64,000 bases of DNA from Mycoplasmataceae bacterium (GTDB lineage: Bacteria; Bacillota_I; Bacilli_A; Mycoplasmatales; Mycoplasmoidaceae). Location: positions 22,414 through 86,413 of the forward strand of contig JAIRKL010000028.1 in the NCBI GenBank assembly GCA_031260145.1, in the 5' to 3' direction. The first letter of the stretch is position 1; each line of letters opens with the position of its first letter. This document shows, piece after piece, positions 11,143 through 21,340 of the stretch. The position numbers and the translations under genes were made by a program. The notes beneath the pieces were generated by a model. That model did not search any database, was not told the DNA's origin, and saw only the letters and a program-made list of their open reading frames with translations.

Positions 11143-11250
11143 ATGTTGGCATAACCTATCCTTGCTTTTGCTACTGTCGGCTCGCTAGTGCTTGACTTCT
11201 GAGTTCGGTAAGGGATCAGGTATTTCCACTAGTGATATGAACACCACCAT
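11143..11250 (-). rRNA. rrf: 5S ribosomal RNA
   Basis: Minus strand begins ATGGTGGTGTTCATATC and contains CCGAACTCAGAAGTCAAG, the conserved loop C/helix III block, ending CCAACAT, which pairs with the 5' end (one mismatch). About 108 nt, the Mollicute size. No 16S or 23S is adjacent, so the 5S gene is separated from the rRNA operon, as known in some mycoplasmas. Promoter and terminator are both local. Confidence 0.93.
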
Positions 11251-11254
11251 AATT

Positions 11255-11260
11255 ATTATA
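11255..11260 (-). promoter_or_regulatory. -10 box of 5S rRNA
   Basis: TATAAT on the minus strand, ending 4 nt before the first paired base of 5S rRNA, so transcription starts at or very near the mature 5' end. Confidence 0.6.
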
Positions 11261-11367
11261 TAAATTTATGTATAAAAAAGTTATTTTTAAAGACAAATAT
11301 TTAAATTATCATTTGTTTTTTTAATTTTTTTAAAACTCTATAATTTATATTTTTAATATGAAAACGA

Positions 11368-11373
11368 TATAAT
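11368..11373 (+). promoter_or_regulatory. -10 box of degV copy 1 (leaderless)
   Basis: TATAAT followed by exactly 6 nt and the GTG start at 11380. The usual distance from -10 to the transcription start puts the first transcribed base on the start codon. Confidence 0.65.
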
Positions 11374-11379
11374 TTCTTT

Positions 11380-12231
11380 GTGAAAAAGTTTTGTATTATT
11401 GTTGATACCTCATCAAATATTAAACCAAATGAATTTGAAGATGTTTTTGTTGTTCCAATGCTTTTAACAAAAAGTGAGAAAAATATTGTTAAAACTTTCC
11501 ATGATCAAACTGATATTGATACTAATGAAATGTTAAAAGAAATGGTTGATGGTGAAGTATATAAAACAGCTTCACCAGTTATGGGTGAATGTTTATCTAT
11601 TTTGGAAAAAGCTGTTAAGCAATATGAAAATGTTTTTATTTTTTCAATGCCTAAAATATTAAGTGGAACATTCAACCAATGAAAGTTGCTTGCTTCTGAA
11701 TTTGGTAATGTCAAAGTTTTTGAATTTGCATTTGCAGGTGATAATTATAAACAAATAATTAAGGATATATTCTTAATGAAGGAGGAAACGATAAGCAAAA
11801 TTGAAGAATACATTAATCAAATAAATAAGAAAAATGTATTCTCTGCGGTTATTGGTGAAACAAAATATCTTGTTCGTGGTGGTCGAATCTCATTTTTAAA
11901 AGGTTTTCTTGCTTCTTTATTTCAATTTAAAATAATTTTACAAGTTAATTGTGAAAATGGATTAACTTTTTATTCTAAAACTAGAAAATGAAAAAACGCT
12001 GTTGAGAAAATTCAAAAACTATTTTTTGATTCTGTAAAAGCCAATAATAACAATGTTGAATATGTTTGTTTCTTTACTTCACAAATTGATAAAAAAAGCA
12101 ATTTTGAATTTTTATTTGCCTCTTTTAAAAAAATTTATTCTAATGCAAAATTTGCATTTAGTCAATTGCCAAGCGTTTTAGCTGCTCACTCAGGACCTAA
12201 TTATTTTGCAATTTCAGTTAAGCTGAAATAA
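11380..12231 (+). CDS. DegV family fatty-acid-binding protein, copy 1
   Basis: 283 residues with TGA as Trp; GTG start set by the -10 box 6 nt upstream and by alignment to copy 2. DegV/FakB proteins hold an acyl chain for a fatty-acid kinase and so feed host fatty acids into phospholipid. Family blocks: IIVDTSSNI at the start, [10 protein letters not shown] with the Ser of the ligand site, SGTFNQW, LVRGGRISF, and AAHSGPNYFAI at the C-terminus. It is followed at once by a second, very similar gene. Confidence 0.9.
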
Positions 12232-12269
12232 TTTAAACCATATAATAATTTTAATAATTGGAAAAGTTC

Positions 12270-13121
12270 ATGAAAAAGTTTTGTATAATTGTTGACACAT
12301 CAACTAATATTAAACCAAATGAATTTGAAGATGTTTTTGTTGTTCCAATGATTATTACAAAGAATGATGGTAAGATTGTAAAAACTTTACAGGATCAAAT
12401 TGACATTACTTCCAATGAACTTCTAAATAATATGATTAATGGTGAAGTATATAAAACAGCTTCACCAGTTATGGGCGAATGTTTATCTATTTTAGAAAAA
12501 ACAACACAAATGTATAAAACCGTTTTTGTTATTTCTTTGCCAAAAACTATTAGTGGAACATTTAACCAATGAAAGTTATTAGCTTCAGAATTTGATAATG
12601 TCAAAGTTTTTGATTTTCCTATTGTTGGTGATGGATGCAAAGAAATTATCAAAGATATTTTTAATATGCAAGAAAAAACAATTGATGAAATTGAGACTTA
12701 CATCAATGATTCTCATAAAAAAAATGCAATCGGTGTTATTTTAAATGAAACAAAATATCTTGTTCGTGGCGGAAGAATGTCAATGCTTAAATCAATGATA
12801 GTTTCACTACTTAAATTTAAACTTTTCATTTATTTAAATGAAAATGGACTTTCTTTATATGGAAAATCATATAAATTTTCTTCATTATTATCTATTGTTA
12901 AAGATATGTTTACAGAAACAATCAGTGCTAATGATAAAAATGTTAAGGTAATTTATATATTTACTTCTGATGCTTCTGATATTAAATTTAATAATGAAAA
13001 AATTGTTTCTGCTTTAGAGAAGATTTTTCCAAGTGCACAAATTAAATATAGTTTTTTACCTAGTGTTATTGCGGCACATGTTGGTCCTAATTATTGTGCG
13101 ATTTCTGCAAAAGTAGCATAG
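12270..13121 (+). CDS. DegV family fatty-acid-binding protein, copy 2
   Basis: 283 residues, the same length as copy 1 and closely similar throughout ([58 protein letters not shown]). ATG at 12270 is preferred over the in-frame TTG at 12258 because it aligns with the start of copy 1. TATAAT at 12241-12246 gives it its own promoter. The 3' end overlaps the lepA start by one base. The most divergent parts lie between residues 125 and 160 and in the C-terminal third, consistent with two ligand preferences. Confidence 0.9.
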
Positions 13122-14899
13122 TGAATCAGAAGATACGTAACTTCTGCATAATTGCACATATCGATCATGGCAAATCAACATTAAGCGATCGTATCATTGA
13201 ACTTACAAATGGAATTGAAAAAAGAGAGATGAAGGAACAAATTCTTGATTCTTTAGAAATTGAAAGAGAACGAGGAATCACGATAAAATTAAATGCTATC
13301 CAACTCCATTACAAAGATTTTTTTTTCAATCTTATTGATACACCGGGACACATTGATTTCTCTTATGAAGTTAACCGCAGCCTTGCAGCTTGCGAAGGTG
13401 CTTTGTTAATTGTTGATGCTACACAAGGAGTACAAGCACAAACGTTAAGTAATGTATTTATGGCACAAGAAAATAATCTTACCGTAATTCCAATTATTAA
13501 TAAGGTTGATTTGCCAAATTCTGATATTGAAAATACAAAAAAACAAATAACAGAATTATGTAAAATTGATGCCTCAAATGCTTTATGTATTAGTGCAAAA
13601 ACTGGAAAAAATGTTGATTTGCTTCTAGAAGAAATTGTTCAAAAAATTCCTCCTCCTTGAGGGAAAGAAGAAAAACCCTTAAAATGCTTAATTTTCGATT
13701 CTTATTTCAATAAACACAAAGGTGTTATTTGCCTAGTTCGTATTTTTCAAGGAGTTATGAAATTAGGAATGAAAATTAAAATGTTGCATACAAAAAATGA
13801 ATATTATGTTTCAGAACTTGGTGTTCAAATATTGAAAAATATTAATAAAAACGAATTAGTTTGTGGTGAAGTTGGATGAGTATGCATGAATATCAAAAAA
13901 GCAACAGATGTAAATATTGGAGACACAATTGTTCAAGCGAATGATAATACAACAACCCCCCTACCAGGATATAAAAAAATACTACCAATGATTTTTAGTG
14001 GAATTTATCCTGTTGACAATGCTGATTTTAATTCATTAAAAGATGCAATGGAAAAGATTTCATTAACTGATGCCTCCTTAACTTATGAATTCGAAAGCAG
14101 TTTAGCATTAGGAAATGGGGTTAGATGTGGATTTTTAGGGTTATTGCATCTTGATGTAATTAAGGAACGCATATTCCGAGAATACAACATTGATGTAATA
14201 CTAACAATACCAAGTGTTAGATATAAAATATTTTTAACAAATGGTAAACAAATAGAAATCGATAATCCAAGTAAATATCCTGAAGTCACAACTATTAAAG
14301 AAATTCAAGAACCATATGTTAAACTTATCATTGTAAGTCCAGAAGAATACATAGGAAAAATAATTGAGATTACAAAAGAATTATGTGGTCAATTTATTGA
14401 AATGAATTTAATTACTGGAAAAAGAATGGAGATAATTTTTCATATTCCATTGTCTGAAATTATTCAATCATATTTTGATAAAATTAAATCAATAAGTAAA
14501 GGATATGCTACAATGGATTATGAAATTATTGAATATAAAAAATCAGAACTTGTAAAGGTTGATATTTTGCTTAATAAGGAAAAAATAGATGCCTTTAGTT
14601 TTATTACAAATCGTATCTTTGCACAAACTAAGGGAAGGGAAATTGTTGAAAAAATTAAGAAATTTGTTCCAAGACAACAGTTTGAATGTCCCATACAAGC
14701 AGTAATAGGAGGAAAAATTATTGCTCGTGAAACTATTAAAGCCTTTAGAAAAGATGTTCTCGCTAAATGCTATGGCGGTGATGTAACACGACAAATGAAA
14801 CTATTGCAAGCACAAAAAGCTGGAAAGAAAAAACTTAAAGCAATTGGAAAAGTTAATGTTTCTTCCGATGTGTTTATTAATATTTTAAAACAAAATTAA
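13121..14899 (+). CDS. lepA: Elongation factor 4 (back-translocating GTPase LepA)
   Basis: 592 residues with TGA as Trp; start is GTG at 13121, overlapping the degV stop. All GTPase motifs are normal: [20 protein letters not shown]. The LepA-specific C-terminal domain is present (RRQFEC-type block as [21 protein letters not shown], then [30 protein letters not shown]). It remobilises stalled ribosomes. Its intact motifs contrast with the degenerate IF-2 relative immediately downstream on the other strand. Confidence 0.96.
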
Positions 14900-14949
14900 T
14901 AAGATGTTCTTAGCTAATAATAATCAATGTTTTAAATATTATTTAAATT

Positions 14950-16632
14950 CTAAACAAATTTTTCTGTAATTATTTTATCACCTTCAACAATAATCTTTTT
15001 TAAATCTATCTTTTCGAGTTCTTTCTTAATATTTTCCTCTTCTTTTTTATCATTTAAACCTAATTTCTTTTGTTTTTCAATTAATTTTAGATACTTGTCA
15101 TATTCTGAATTTTTAAAATTTTTAAAGATTATTGTAAATTCTGAATTATTTGAAATTTCAGCAATTTTTTTAAATTCTGTCTCTGTTGGAAGTTTTTGTG
15201 CAAAATAATCTATTGAAAGATCAATGTTCTTTGGCTGATCATTTTTATCGATTATTCTTACAATATCTAAACTATTCATTTTTCCAAATGTATTTCTTAC
15301 ACCAATAATTCTTTCTTTCTTCTCTTTTGTTTTTCCAAAAACTTTTAAAACTATTCCTTCACCAGTGGTTATTTTCTTTTTAATTTTTTCAGATTTTAAT
15401 AAGTTTTCAATAGTGTCATTAAATTCTCCTATTGTTTCAGTAATATAAAGTTTTACTCCTAATTTAATTGCTTTTTGTTGAACTGACATTGGCGGAGTTA
15501 TTTGGTAGGTTAAAATTATTGATTTTTCGTCAAAAGCATTTTGGATGTCCGCTTCGCTAACAGAAGATAAAGAACTTTTGATAAGGTTAATATATTTAGC
15601 AGAATCAGTAATCTTTTCATTAAATGAAGTGAGTTTTGTTTGTAAATCATTTTTGATGTCACTATTTTTTAAATAAACACTTAGATTAATTTTTTCGCGT
15701 GTTCCAAAATCAATAATTTTTCTTTCATTAAGTTCTGAGATATATGAAATTAAAACACTTTGTATTGCATTTTTTTCTTCTTCAGTCTCAATTTTTTGAA
15801 AAAATACTGAACTTTCATAACCATCTTTTTGCCATTTCAAAAATAAACGGTATGGTTTTAAAGTATCAGTGGAAGAAACATTTTCATTGGTTGAAAGATT
15901 GACTATTTTTTCAATTTGGGCAAAGTTATTATCTGTAATCAAAGAATCTTTTAAAAAGAAACTTCCTTTTCTCATAACGATATCACTATATCTTGGTAAA
16001 TGTTTATTTTTTTGATCATACATACTATTTATTTGTACAGCAAAATTATCAGGCAAAGATTCATAATTCTTTTCAGTTTTAGAAGTTTTAGAATTTGAAG
16101 AAATAACATCAATTAATTTTTCGACATTGTATCCATTTTTTCCAGAACCATAAATGAAAGTTACATAGTCAATATTTGCAACACCCTTTGTTGAATATTC
16201 ATCACTAATAATATCGATGGAAAAAAGATCATCTTTAATTTTTTGAATATTTTCTTCATATCGATAAACATCATTTTCATCATCAATGAATGAAATAAAA
16301 ACAAGCATTTGTGATTTTGTTTTTTTAACTTCTTTGAAAACATTTAAAAATGAAGGTTTTATTCCTTCTCTAGCACTTATGACAAGAACATAAAAATCAC
16401 AAATATTTTCGCCAATCATTTTATTTCGTGAAATACTTATATCATCGTGTCCAGGAGTGTCAATGAATATGATTTTTTCGTTATTTTTTTCATAATAAAA
16501 TACTGAATTTGATTGTGTAATTCCATTTGCTTCTTCATCACGTTTTTTTGATGAAAAAAGATAGTCCAAAAGAGTAGTTTTTCCATGATTTACATGTCCA
16601 ATAAAAGTGACTAGATTTGCACTGTTAATCAT
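14950..16632 (-). CDS. Degenerate IF-2-like GTPase
   Basis: 560 residues. The N-terminal G domain keeps G1 (GHVNHGKT, 12-19), G2 (NGITQS) and G3 (DTPGH, 58-62), but the NKxD base-specificity motif reads SFID at 114-117. A domain-II-like barrel follows (about 190-245). The linker normally carrying KADTQGS is not recognisable. A domain-III remnant remains (SVSEADIQNAFDEKSIIL...PP), and the domain that binds initiator tRNA lacks its conserved Cys/Glu block. It could be a very fast-evolving infB or, more likely, a paralogue with a new role. A normal infB is not in this window. Shares a palindromic promoter with the Hsp70-like gene. Confidence 0.65.
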   Translation of the reverse strand: MINSANLVTFIGHVNHGKTTLLDYLFSSKKRDEEANGITQSNSVFYYEKNNEKIIFIDTPGHDDISISRNKMIGENICDFYVLVISAREGIKPSFLNVFKEVKKTKSQMLVFISFIDDENDVYRYEENIQKIKDDLFSIDIISDEYSTKGVANIDYVTFIYGSGKNGYNVEKLIDVISSNSKTSKTEKNYESLPDNFAVQINSMYDQKNKHLPRYSDIVMRKGSFFLKDSLITDNNFAQIEKIVNLSTNENVSSTDTLKPYRLFLKWQKDGYESSVFFQKIETEEEKNAIQSVLISYISELNERKIIDFGTREKINLSVYLKNSDIKNDLQTKLTSFNEKITDSAKYINLIKSSLSSVSEADIQNAFDEKSIILTYQITPPMSVQQKAIKLGVKLYITETIGEFNDTIENLLKSEKIKKKITTGEGIVLKVFGKTKEKKERIIGVRNTFGKMNSLDIVRIIDKNDQPKNIDLSIDYFAQKLPTETEFKKIAEISNNSEFTIIFKNFKNSEYDKYLKLIEKQKKLGLNDKKEEENIKKELEKIDLKKIIVEGDKIITEKFV

Positions 16633-16647
16633 ATAATTGAATTATAT
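16631..16647. promoter_or_regulatory. Palindromic divergent promoter, IF-2-like / Hsp70-like
   Basis: ATATAATTGAATTATAT is self-complementary apart from the central base. It contains TATAAT on each strand (16632-16637 plus, 16641-16646 minus). Each box lies 8 nt before a start codon (16646 plus, 16632 minus), so both mRNAs should be leaderless and compete for one site. Confidence 0.65.
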
Positions 16648-18475
16648 GCTTATCAATGAGAAAATACTACTTGGAATTGACCTTGGAACCAGTACAAGTT
16701 CATGCTGTTTTTTTGACCCTTATTCTAATAAACCGAAGATAATTCCTTTCACCAATAATGACAAAGAAGATTTTTTTTTTTATTCAAGAGCAACAATTAA
16801 AGGAAATAAAATTCTAATAAATCCTAAAAATAGTGAGTTATATACTGGTGATTTTGATGTAATATCAAATAAGAGTAATATCGATTCAAGAAAAGCAAGA
16901 ACAAAATATGTTTTTAAGGATAAAAAAACAGAAGAAATAGTTAAATCTAAATTTTCTCCTTATGATATTCATGTTGAATTCTTAAAATATATAAAAGAGA
17001 AATCGATTTCTTATATTTTTGATTATTTAAATCAATTTTTAGATGTTAGTAAAAATGAAATTGAAGAAATGTTCAATACTGTAGTGATTGGCGTTCCACA
17101 AGACTGAGGAATTATGGGAAGGGATAATTTAACACTTGCTGCAAAAGATGCTGGATTTAAAAAAATACAATTGGTTGATGAACAAATTTCCTCTATTCTA
17201 TATTTTTATAATGAATTAGCTAATGATAAAAACGATGAGGAAAATGAAATATTAGTTTTTGATCTCGGTGGTGGAACATTGGATATTTCATATGTTAGCA
17301 AGAAAAAAAATAATTATGATGTTTTATTTTCAGATGGTGATGAACATTTTGGTGGTGATAATTTTGATTGAGAAATAATAAATCTAATTGTTGATAAACT
17401 TAATATGAAACTTAAGAATGAGAATTTAAAACAAACATTTTTTATTGACAAAATTACTAAAAAATTAACTTTTAAAAAAGATGAGAATTCTAACACTGAT
17501 AGAATAGATAAATTTTTAATAATTCTTAAGGAACAAGTTAGAATTTTTAAAGAAAAAAATCTTAATTCTCAAGTTGAAAATTTTGAATTTTATTTTAATC
17601 AAACAGAGTCTGGTATGAAAAGATTAGATGAAATATTTTTTGATGAGTGCAAAAGTATTTTTCCTTTCTCATCTATTTCTTTTTCTAAAGAAGAACTTAA
17701 AAAATATTTTGAACCTCTTTTTAATAAATTAGTTAAAGTCGGCAAAAAAATTTATGATCTAGTCGCTAATAATATTGAATTCAAATTTCAAAATATTCTT
17801 TTTGTTGGCGGTGCAACAAAATACAATTTGTTAAGAGAAATAATTATGGAAAAATTAATTATTGCTAATGAAATAACTGCTAATTCTTATAATCCTTCAC
17901 TTGCAGTAGTTTATGGAACTGTTGTTACTGATCTTAAAAATATTATTACAAACGATTTATTAGGTTCAAGTTGATATATTGTTAATGAATATGAAAAAAT
18001 AACCTCATATAAACCACAAATTTCACTTTTTGATTATGCTCTAAAAAAACCAGTTATTGTGGTTTTTGAAAGTAATGAAAAAATTTGAGATAAGAAAAAC
18101 CATGATCCGATTAAAAACCATATCATCAATAGCAAACGTATTAAAATAGATATTACAAAAAAAATGGAAATATTACTATGTAAACTAGAAAAGTATGATC
18201 CTAAAAATAATATTATTTCTCCTAAAAACTATTTTTTAAATGGCGAATTGGTTTTCTTGCAAGAAAAAAAATATTTAAATTTATCAGAACAAAATTATTA
18301 TAAAATTGATTTAACTCAACTTTTATGAAATAAATATAAATCAGAAGGGTGGACATTTATATATCTTGATTTTTATTTAACTGATGATTTTGATAAAAAA
18401 ATCCATTGCAAAATTATTTCTCCAGATGAAGCAAAAGAAAAAAATATTGATGAAATATTAAACTCTAAAAAATAA
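16646..18475 (+). CDS. Hsp70-family ATPase without a recognisable substrate-binding domain
   Basis: 609 residues with TGA as Trp. ATG 16646 is taken as the start (not the TTG at 16637) because of the -10 box 8 nt upstream. The ATPase domain keeps its phosphate loops GIDLGTSTSS and DLGGGTLDIS (about 206-215), the connecting block VIGVPQDWG, GGDNFDWE, and adenosine motif FVGGATK, so ATP binding seems possible. After about residue 430 nothing resembles the beta-sandwich or lid of DnaK; it is replaced by an unrelated charged domain. It is therefore not ordinary DnaK. It lies upstream of the ArgS-like and PGK-like genes (5-nt gap to the former), probably in one transcript. Confidence 0.75.
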
Positions 18476-18480
18476 TTAAA

Positions 18481-19821
18481 ATGAACTTTTACAATATTTA
18501 TGATGAAATAAAATTTAGAATCAAACACATAATTGTTAAACAACAAAAAATGATTGATTATTTAAAAATTAATATCATTAATTTTGATTTTGAAATTTTT
18601 GAAATAAATGATAATGATTCAATTTACAATTTTGAAATGAATTTTTTTAAAAAATTAGATTTAAACCAAGAAGGTATTTTATTTCATACTGATTCTTTTA
18701 AGAAGAAATGATTTAATAGACATTATTTTTCGGCATTTGAATTCTTAGAAGATGGCACTTTAAAAATTCGACTGGGAAATAAACTTATTGCAAAACATAT
18801 TTGTCTTTCAAAACCACTTAGCCAAAAAAACTTCTACAATATTTCCTTTTATTTCAATTCTTTAAATACACAATCATTAAACATCAATGATTTATTCTCT
18901 TTGATTCGTATTAATTCAATATGTAAAATTCTTGATTCTGGTGATATATTTAATAATTTTGAAATTATCAATATGTCCAAAGTACCAAACATTATCTTAA
19001 AATCATTTTGTAAAGATTTCGAAGTTACGCCAGATATGTTTTTTAATGATACAATTATGGAAACTATGGAATATTTTTTGATTGTTGAAAAAAAACTAGA
19101 ATCACATATTTTTACAGAAGGCACAAAAACTTATATCAAATATCATTCTGTTTCTGCAGAAAAAGATATTCTTATTAAAGAAGGAAAAAAATATACTAAT
19201 TTTTTTGTTTTATTAACTAGACATTTTTGTATTTTAACAAGAAAATATACAAATCACATAATTTTTAACATTGATTTAACTCAACAATATTTTGATATTT
19301 TTAAAAAAGCTTTAGAACTTCTCGGATTTGGAAATGTTGAAATTAAAAATATTTCTCTCGAAAATAAAAATCTAAATATTAGTTATAAGGAAATTTCTGA
19401 TGATTTTTCTAAACAATCTCTTAAATATATTTTAAATTCGCTTGATGAAGAAAAATTTATTTTGCTCAATGAAAAAAATTATATTTCCAAATTTAGTATT
19501 GAAAAACTAAACTATATTTTTATATTTAATTCTTTAAAACAAGCACATGAAAAGATTGGCAATTTAGTTGTTGAAAAAATATATAAAAATGATTTACATT
19601 TTACAAAAGAAAATTATGAACTTTTATTATTGCTTTGTAAATATTCTTGAATCGAAACAAAAACTATTGAAAAACTTAGTACAGATTTTTTGTGTAAATA
19701 TATGTATTTATTAGCGAAAAAAATATCAAATTTTTTAAAAAATACTAAAGAAAGTGACTACAATCTTTTATCCTTTGCGGTTGTAGTATTAGAAAAAATT
19801 GCAAGTAAAATATTCTTATAG
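18481..19821 (+). CDS. Degenerate arginyl-tRNA-synthetase-like protein (catalytic motifs lost)
   Basis: 446 residues with TGA as Trp; real ArgS is about 550. The fold can be followed by eye. FNSLNTQSLNIND (127-137) sits where ArgS has SANPTGPLHIGH, but HIGH reads NIND. TKTYIKYHSVSAEKDILI fits the GALWLRT...DDKDRVLI block. HIIFNIDLTQQYFDIFKKALELLGF fits the [21 protein letters not shown] block. ENYELLLLLCKYSWIETKTIEKLSTDFLCKYMYLLAKK fits the anticodon-binding helix bundle. No KMSKS. Neither HIGH, the HH of that block nor KMSKS survives, so aminoacylation is not expected. The frame is open and codon use is normal, so the protein is probably made. Confidence 0.6.
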
Positions 19822-19843
19822 ATACCACTATAATTTATGTATT

Positions 19844-21001
19844 GTGAGTTTTTATAATAAGGTAAGTTACCTTGATGTTAATTTAAAAAACACAAAAGTA
19901 ATACTAAGATTAGATTTTTCTAATTGCATTTTTAATGGAGAAATCTATGATGAATATAAGTTTTTTTCAAACATTGATTCAATAAAGGAAATATTAAAAT
20001 CAAATCCACTTTTAGTTATTTTCTATTCAATAAATAATGATGATGACAATTCAGAACTAGCTAAAAAAATTGAGAAATTCATTAATTTACCAGTTGATGA
20101 AATATTTTCATTAAAAGAAATTAAGTTCAATTCGAAAAATATTTTATTATTTAATTGTATCTTTTTGCAAGAAGATTATCATAAAGAAAATGAAGAATTA
20201 AGTAAACAAATTGCTATGCTAATAGATTTATTTATTTTCGATTCTATCGCACTTGTTAATTTGAAGAATGTTTCTACATATGGAATTAGTAAATTTTGTC
20301 ACAGCGTTATAGGTCCAATAGTTAAAAGAGAATTAGATAACATTAATCGGTTTATTTCAATGCAACAAGAAAAAATTTATATTTGTGGTCTTGAAAGAAT
20401 GTTTAATAAACTTTCATATATTCAAAATATGTTCAATATCACAACAAATGTTTTTTTTGCCGATGGTTGTTCGTTAACTTTTTTAAAATCATTAAATAAA
20501 AATATTGGAAAATCTTTTTTTGAAGAAGAAATAATTAAAGATATAGTTAAAATTCAAAATAATTTTTTTAAAAAAATTTTATTGCCTAAAGATTTTCATT
20601 CAATTGAAAAGTTTAATCAAAATGAATTGAAAAATATTGAAGTCGATACAAATAAAAATGATTCCATTTATATGCTTGATATTGGAGATGAAACTCTTTT
20701 AAATATTAAAAAAAAGTGTTCTTCTTCAAAAGCAATTTTGCTTGAAGGTGTTTTGGGAATGATTGAATTACCTCTTTTTCAACAGCAAACAAATGACCTT
20801 CTTCAATTTTTAAAAACATTATCAAAAGATAAAGATATTTTTGTATTTTTATGTGGTAATACTCTAGTAAATTTCCTTAGACATAACAAATTTAATTGCA
20901 ATGACTTTTCTTATGTTAGCCATGCTGAAAAGAAAATTATTAATCTTTTTTTAAAAAAAGATATTCATTGTTTAACAATCATTGAAGATAATATTTTGTA
21001 A
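19844..21001 (+). CDS. Degenerate phosphoglycerate-kinase-like protein
   Basis: 385 residues, the length of PGK. Start taken as GTG 19844, 9 nt after TATAAT, because this places DVNLKNTKVILRLDFS where PGK has its N-terminal DVDLKGKRVLVRVDFN. Later blocks align in order: ILLFNCIFLQEDYHKENEELSKQIA (LLLENVRFHKGEEKND), VIGPIVKRELDNI (AVAGFLMEKELEFL), GCSLTFLKSLNKNIGKSFFEEE, MLDIGDETL (GLDIGPKT), ILLEGVLGMIE (VVWNGPMGVFE). The catalytic features are gone: no HLGRP, no AHRAH, no GGAK, and GGGDT and STGGGAS are replaced. Binding of ATP or 3-phosphoglycerate is doubtful. It overlaps nothing and ends the four-gene cluster. Confidence 0.6.
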   Translation: MSFYNKVSYLDVNLKNTKVILRLDFSNCIFNGEIYDEYKFFSNIDSIKEILKSNPLLVIFYSINNDDDNSELAKKIEKFINLPVDEIFSLKEIKFNSKNILLFNCIFLQEDYHKENEELSKQIAMLIDLFIFDSIALVNLKNVSTYGISKFCHSVIGPIVKRELDNINRFISMQQEKIYICGLERMFNKLSYIQNMFNITTNVFFADGCSLTFLKSLNKNIGKSFFEEEIIKDIVKIQNNFFKKILLPKDFHSIEKFNQNELKNIEVDTNKNDSIYMLDIGDETLLNIKKKCSSSKAILLEGVLGMIELPLFQQQTNDLLQFLKTLSKDKDIFVFLCGNTLVNFLRHNKFNCNDFSYVSHAEKKIINLFLKKDIHCLTIIEDNIL

Positions 21002-21019
21002 ATAAAAAATAAAAACTAA

Positions 21020-21319
21020 TTAATTAAGTTTAGAAAGTTCATTAGAAATATATTCTTCATCACGAAAACCTTTAAAGGATGAAACTAATTTTTGTTCATT
21101 GTATATAAAAATCGCAGGAATAGAAGAAATATTAAAAAAATGAGCAATTTCAGCGTCATCATCAACATTAATTTTTATAAAACTCACATTTGGATATTTC
21201 TTTTCAATATTTTGTAGAATATTTTTTAACATTTTACAAGGTCCACATCAAGGTGCATAAAAATCTACTAATACAGTTTTATTTTTGCTTATTATTTGTT
21301 CAATAATTTCCTTAGTCAT
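21020..21319 (-). CDS. trxA: Thioredoxin
   Basis: 99 residues with TGA as Trp. The active site APWCGPCK has Cys25 and Cys28; cis-Pro block SSIPAIFIYNEQKLVSSFKGF follows. Reduces cytoplasmic disulfides. Divergent from tig: the 21-nt gap between the start codons holds -10 boxes for both genes. Confidence 0.95.
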
Positions 21320-21327
21320 TGTAAATA

Positions 21328-21334
21328 TTATAAT
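21328..21334. promoter_or_regulatory. Overlapping divergent -10 boxes, trxA / tig
   Basis: The sequence ATTATAAT gives TATAAT (21329-21334) on the plus strand, 6 nt before the tig ATG, and a TATAAT about 7 nt before the trxA ATG on the minus strand. Both messages should lack a leader. Confidence 0.5.
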
Positions 21335-21340
21335 TTTATT

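Noticed and set aside
11380..13121. Tandem degV genes as a candidate novel system
   Set aside because: DegV/FakB duplicates are common in fatty-acid-scavenging bacteria; the genes look ordinary apart from the close pairing.
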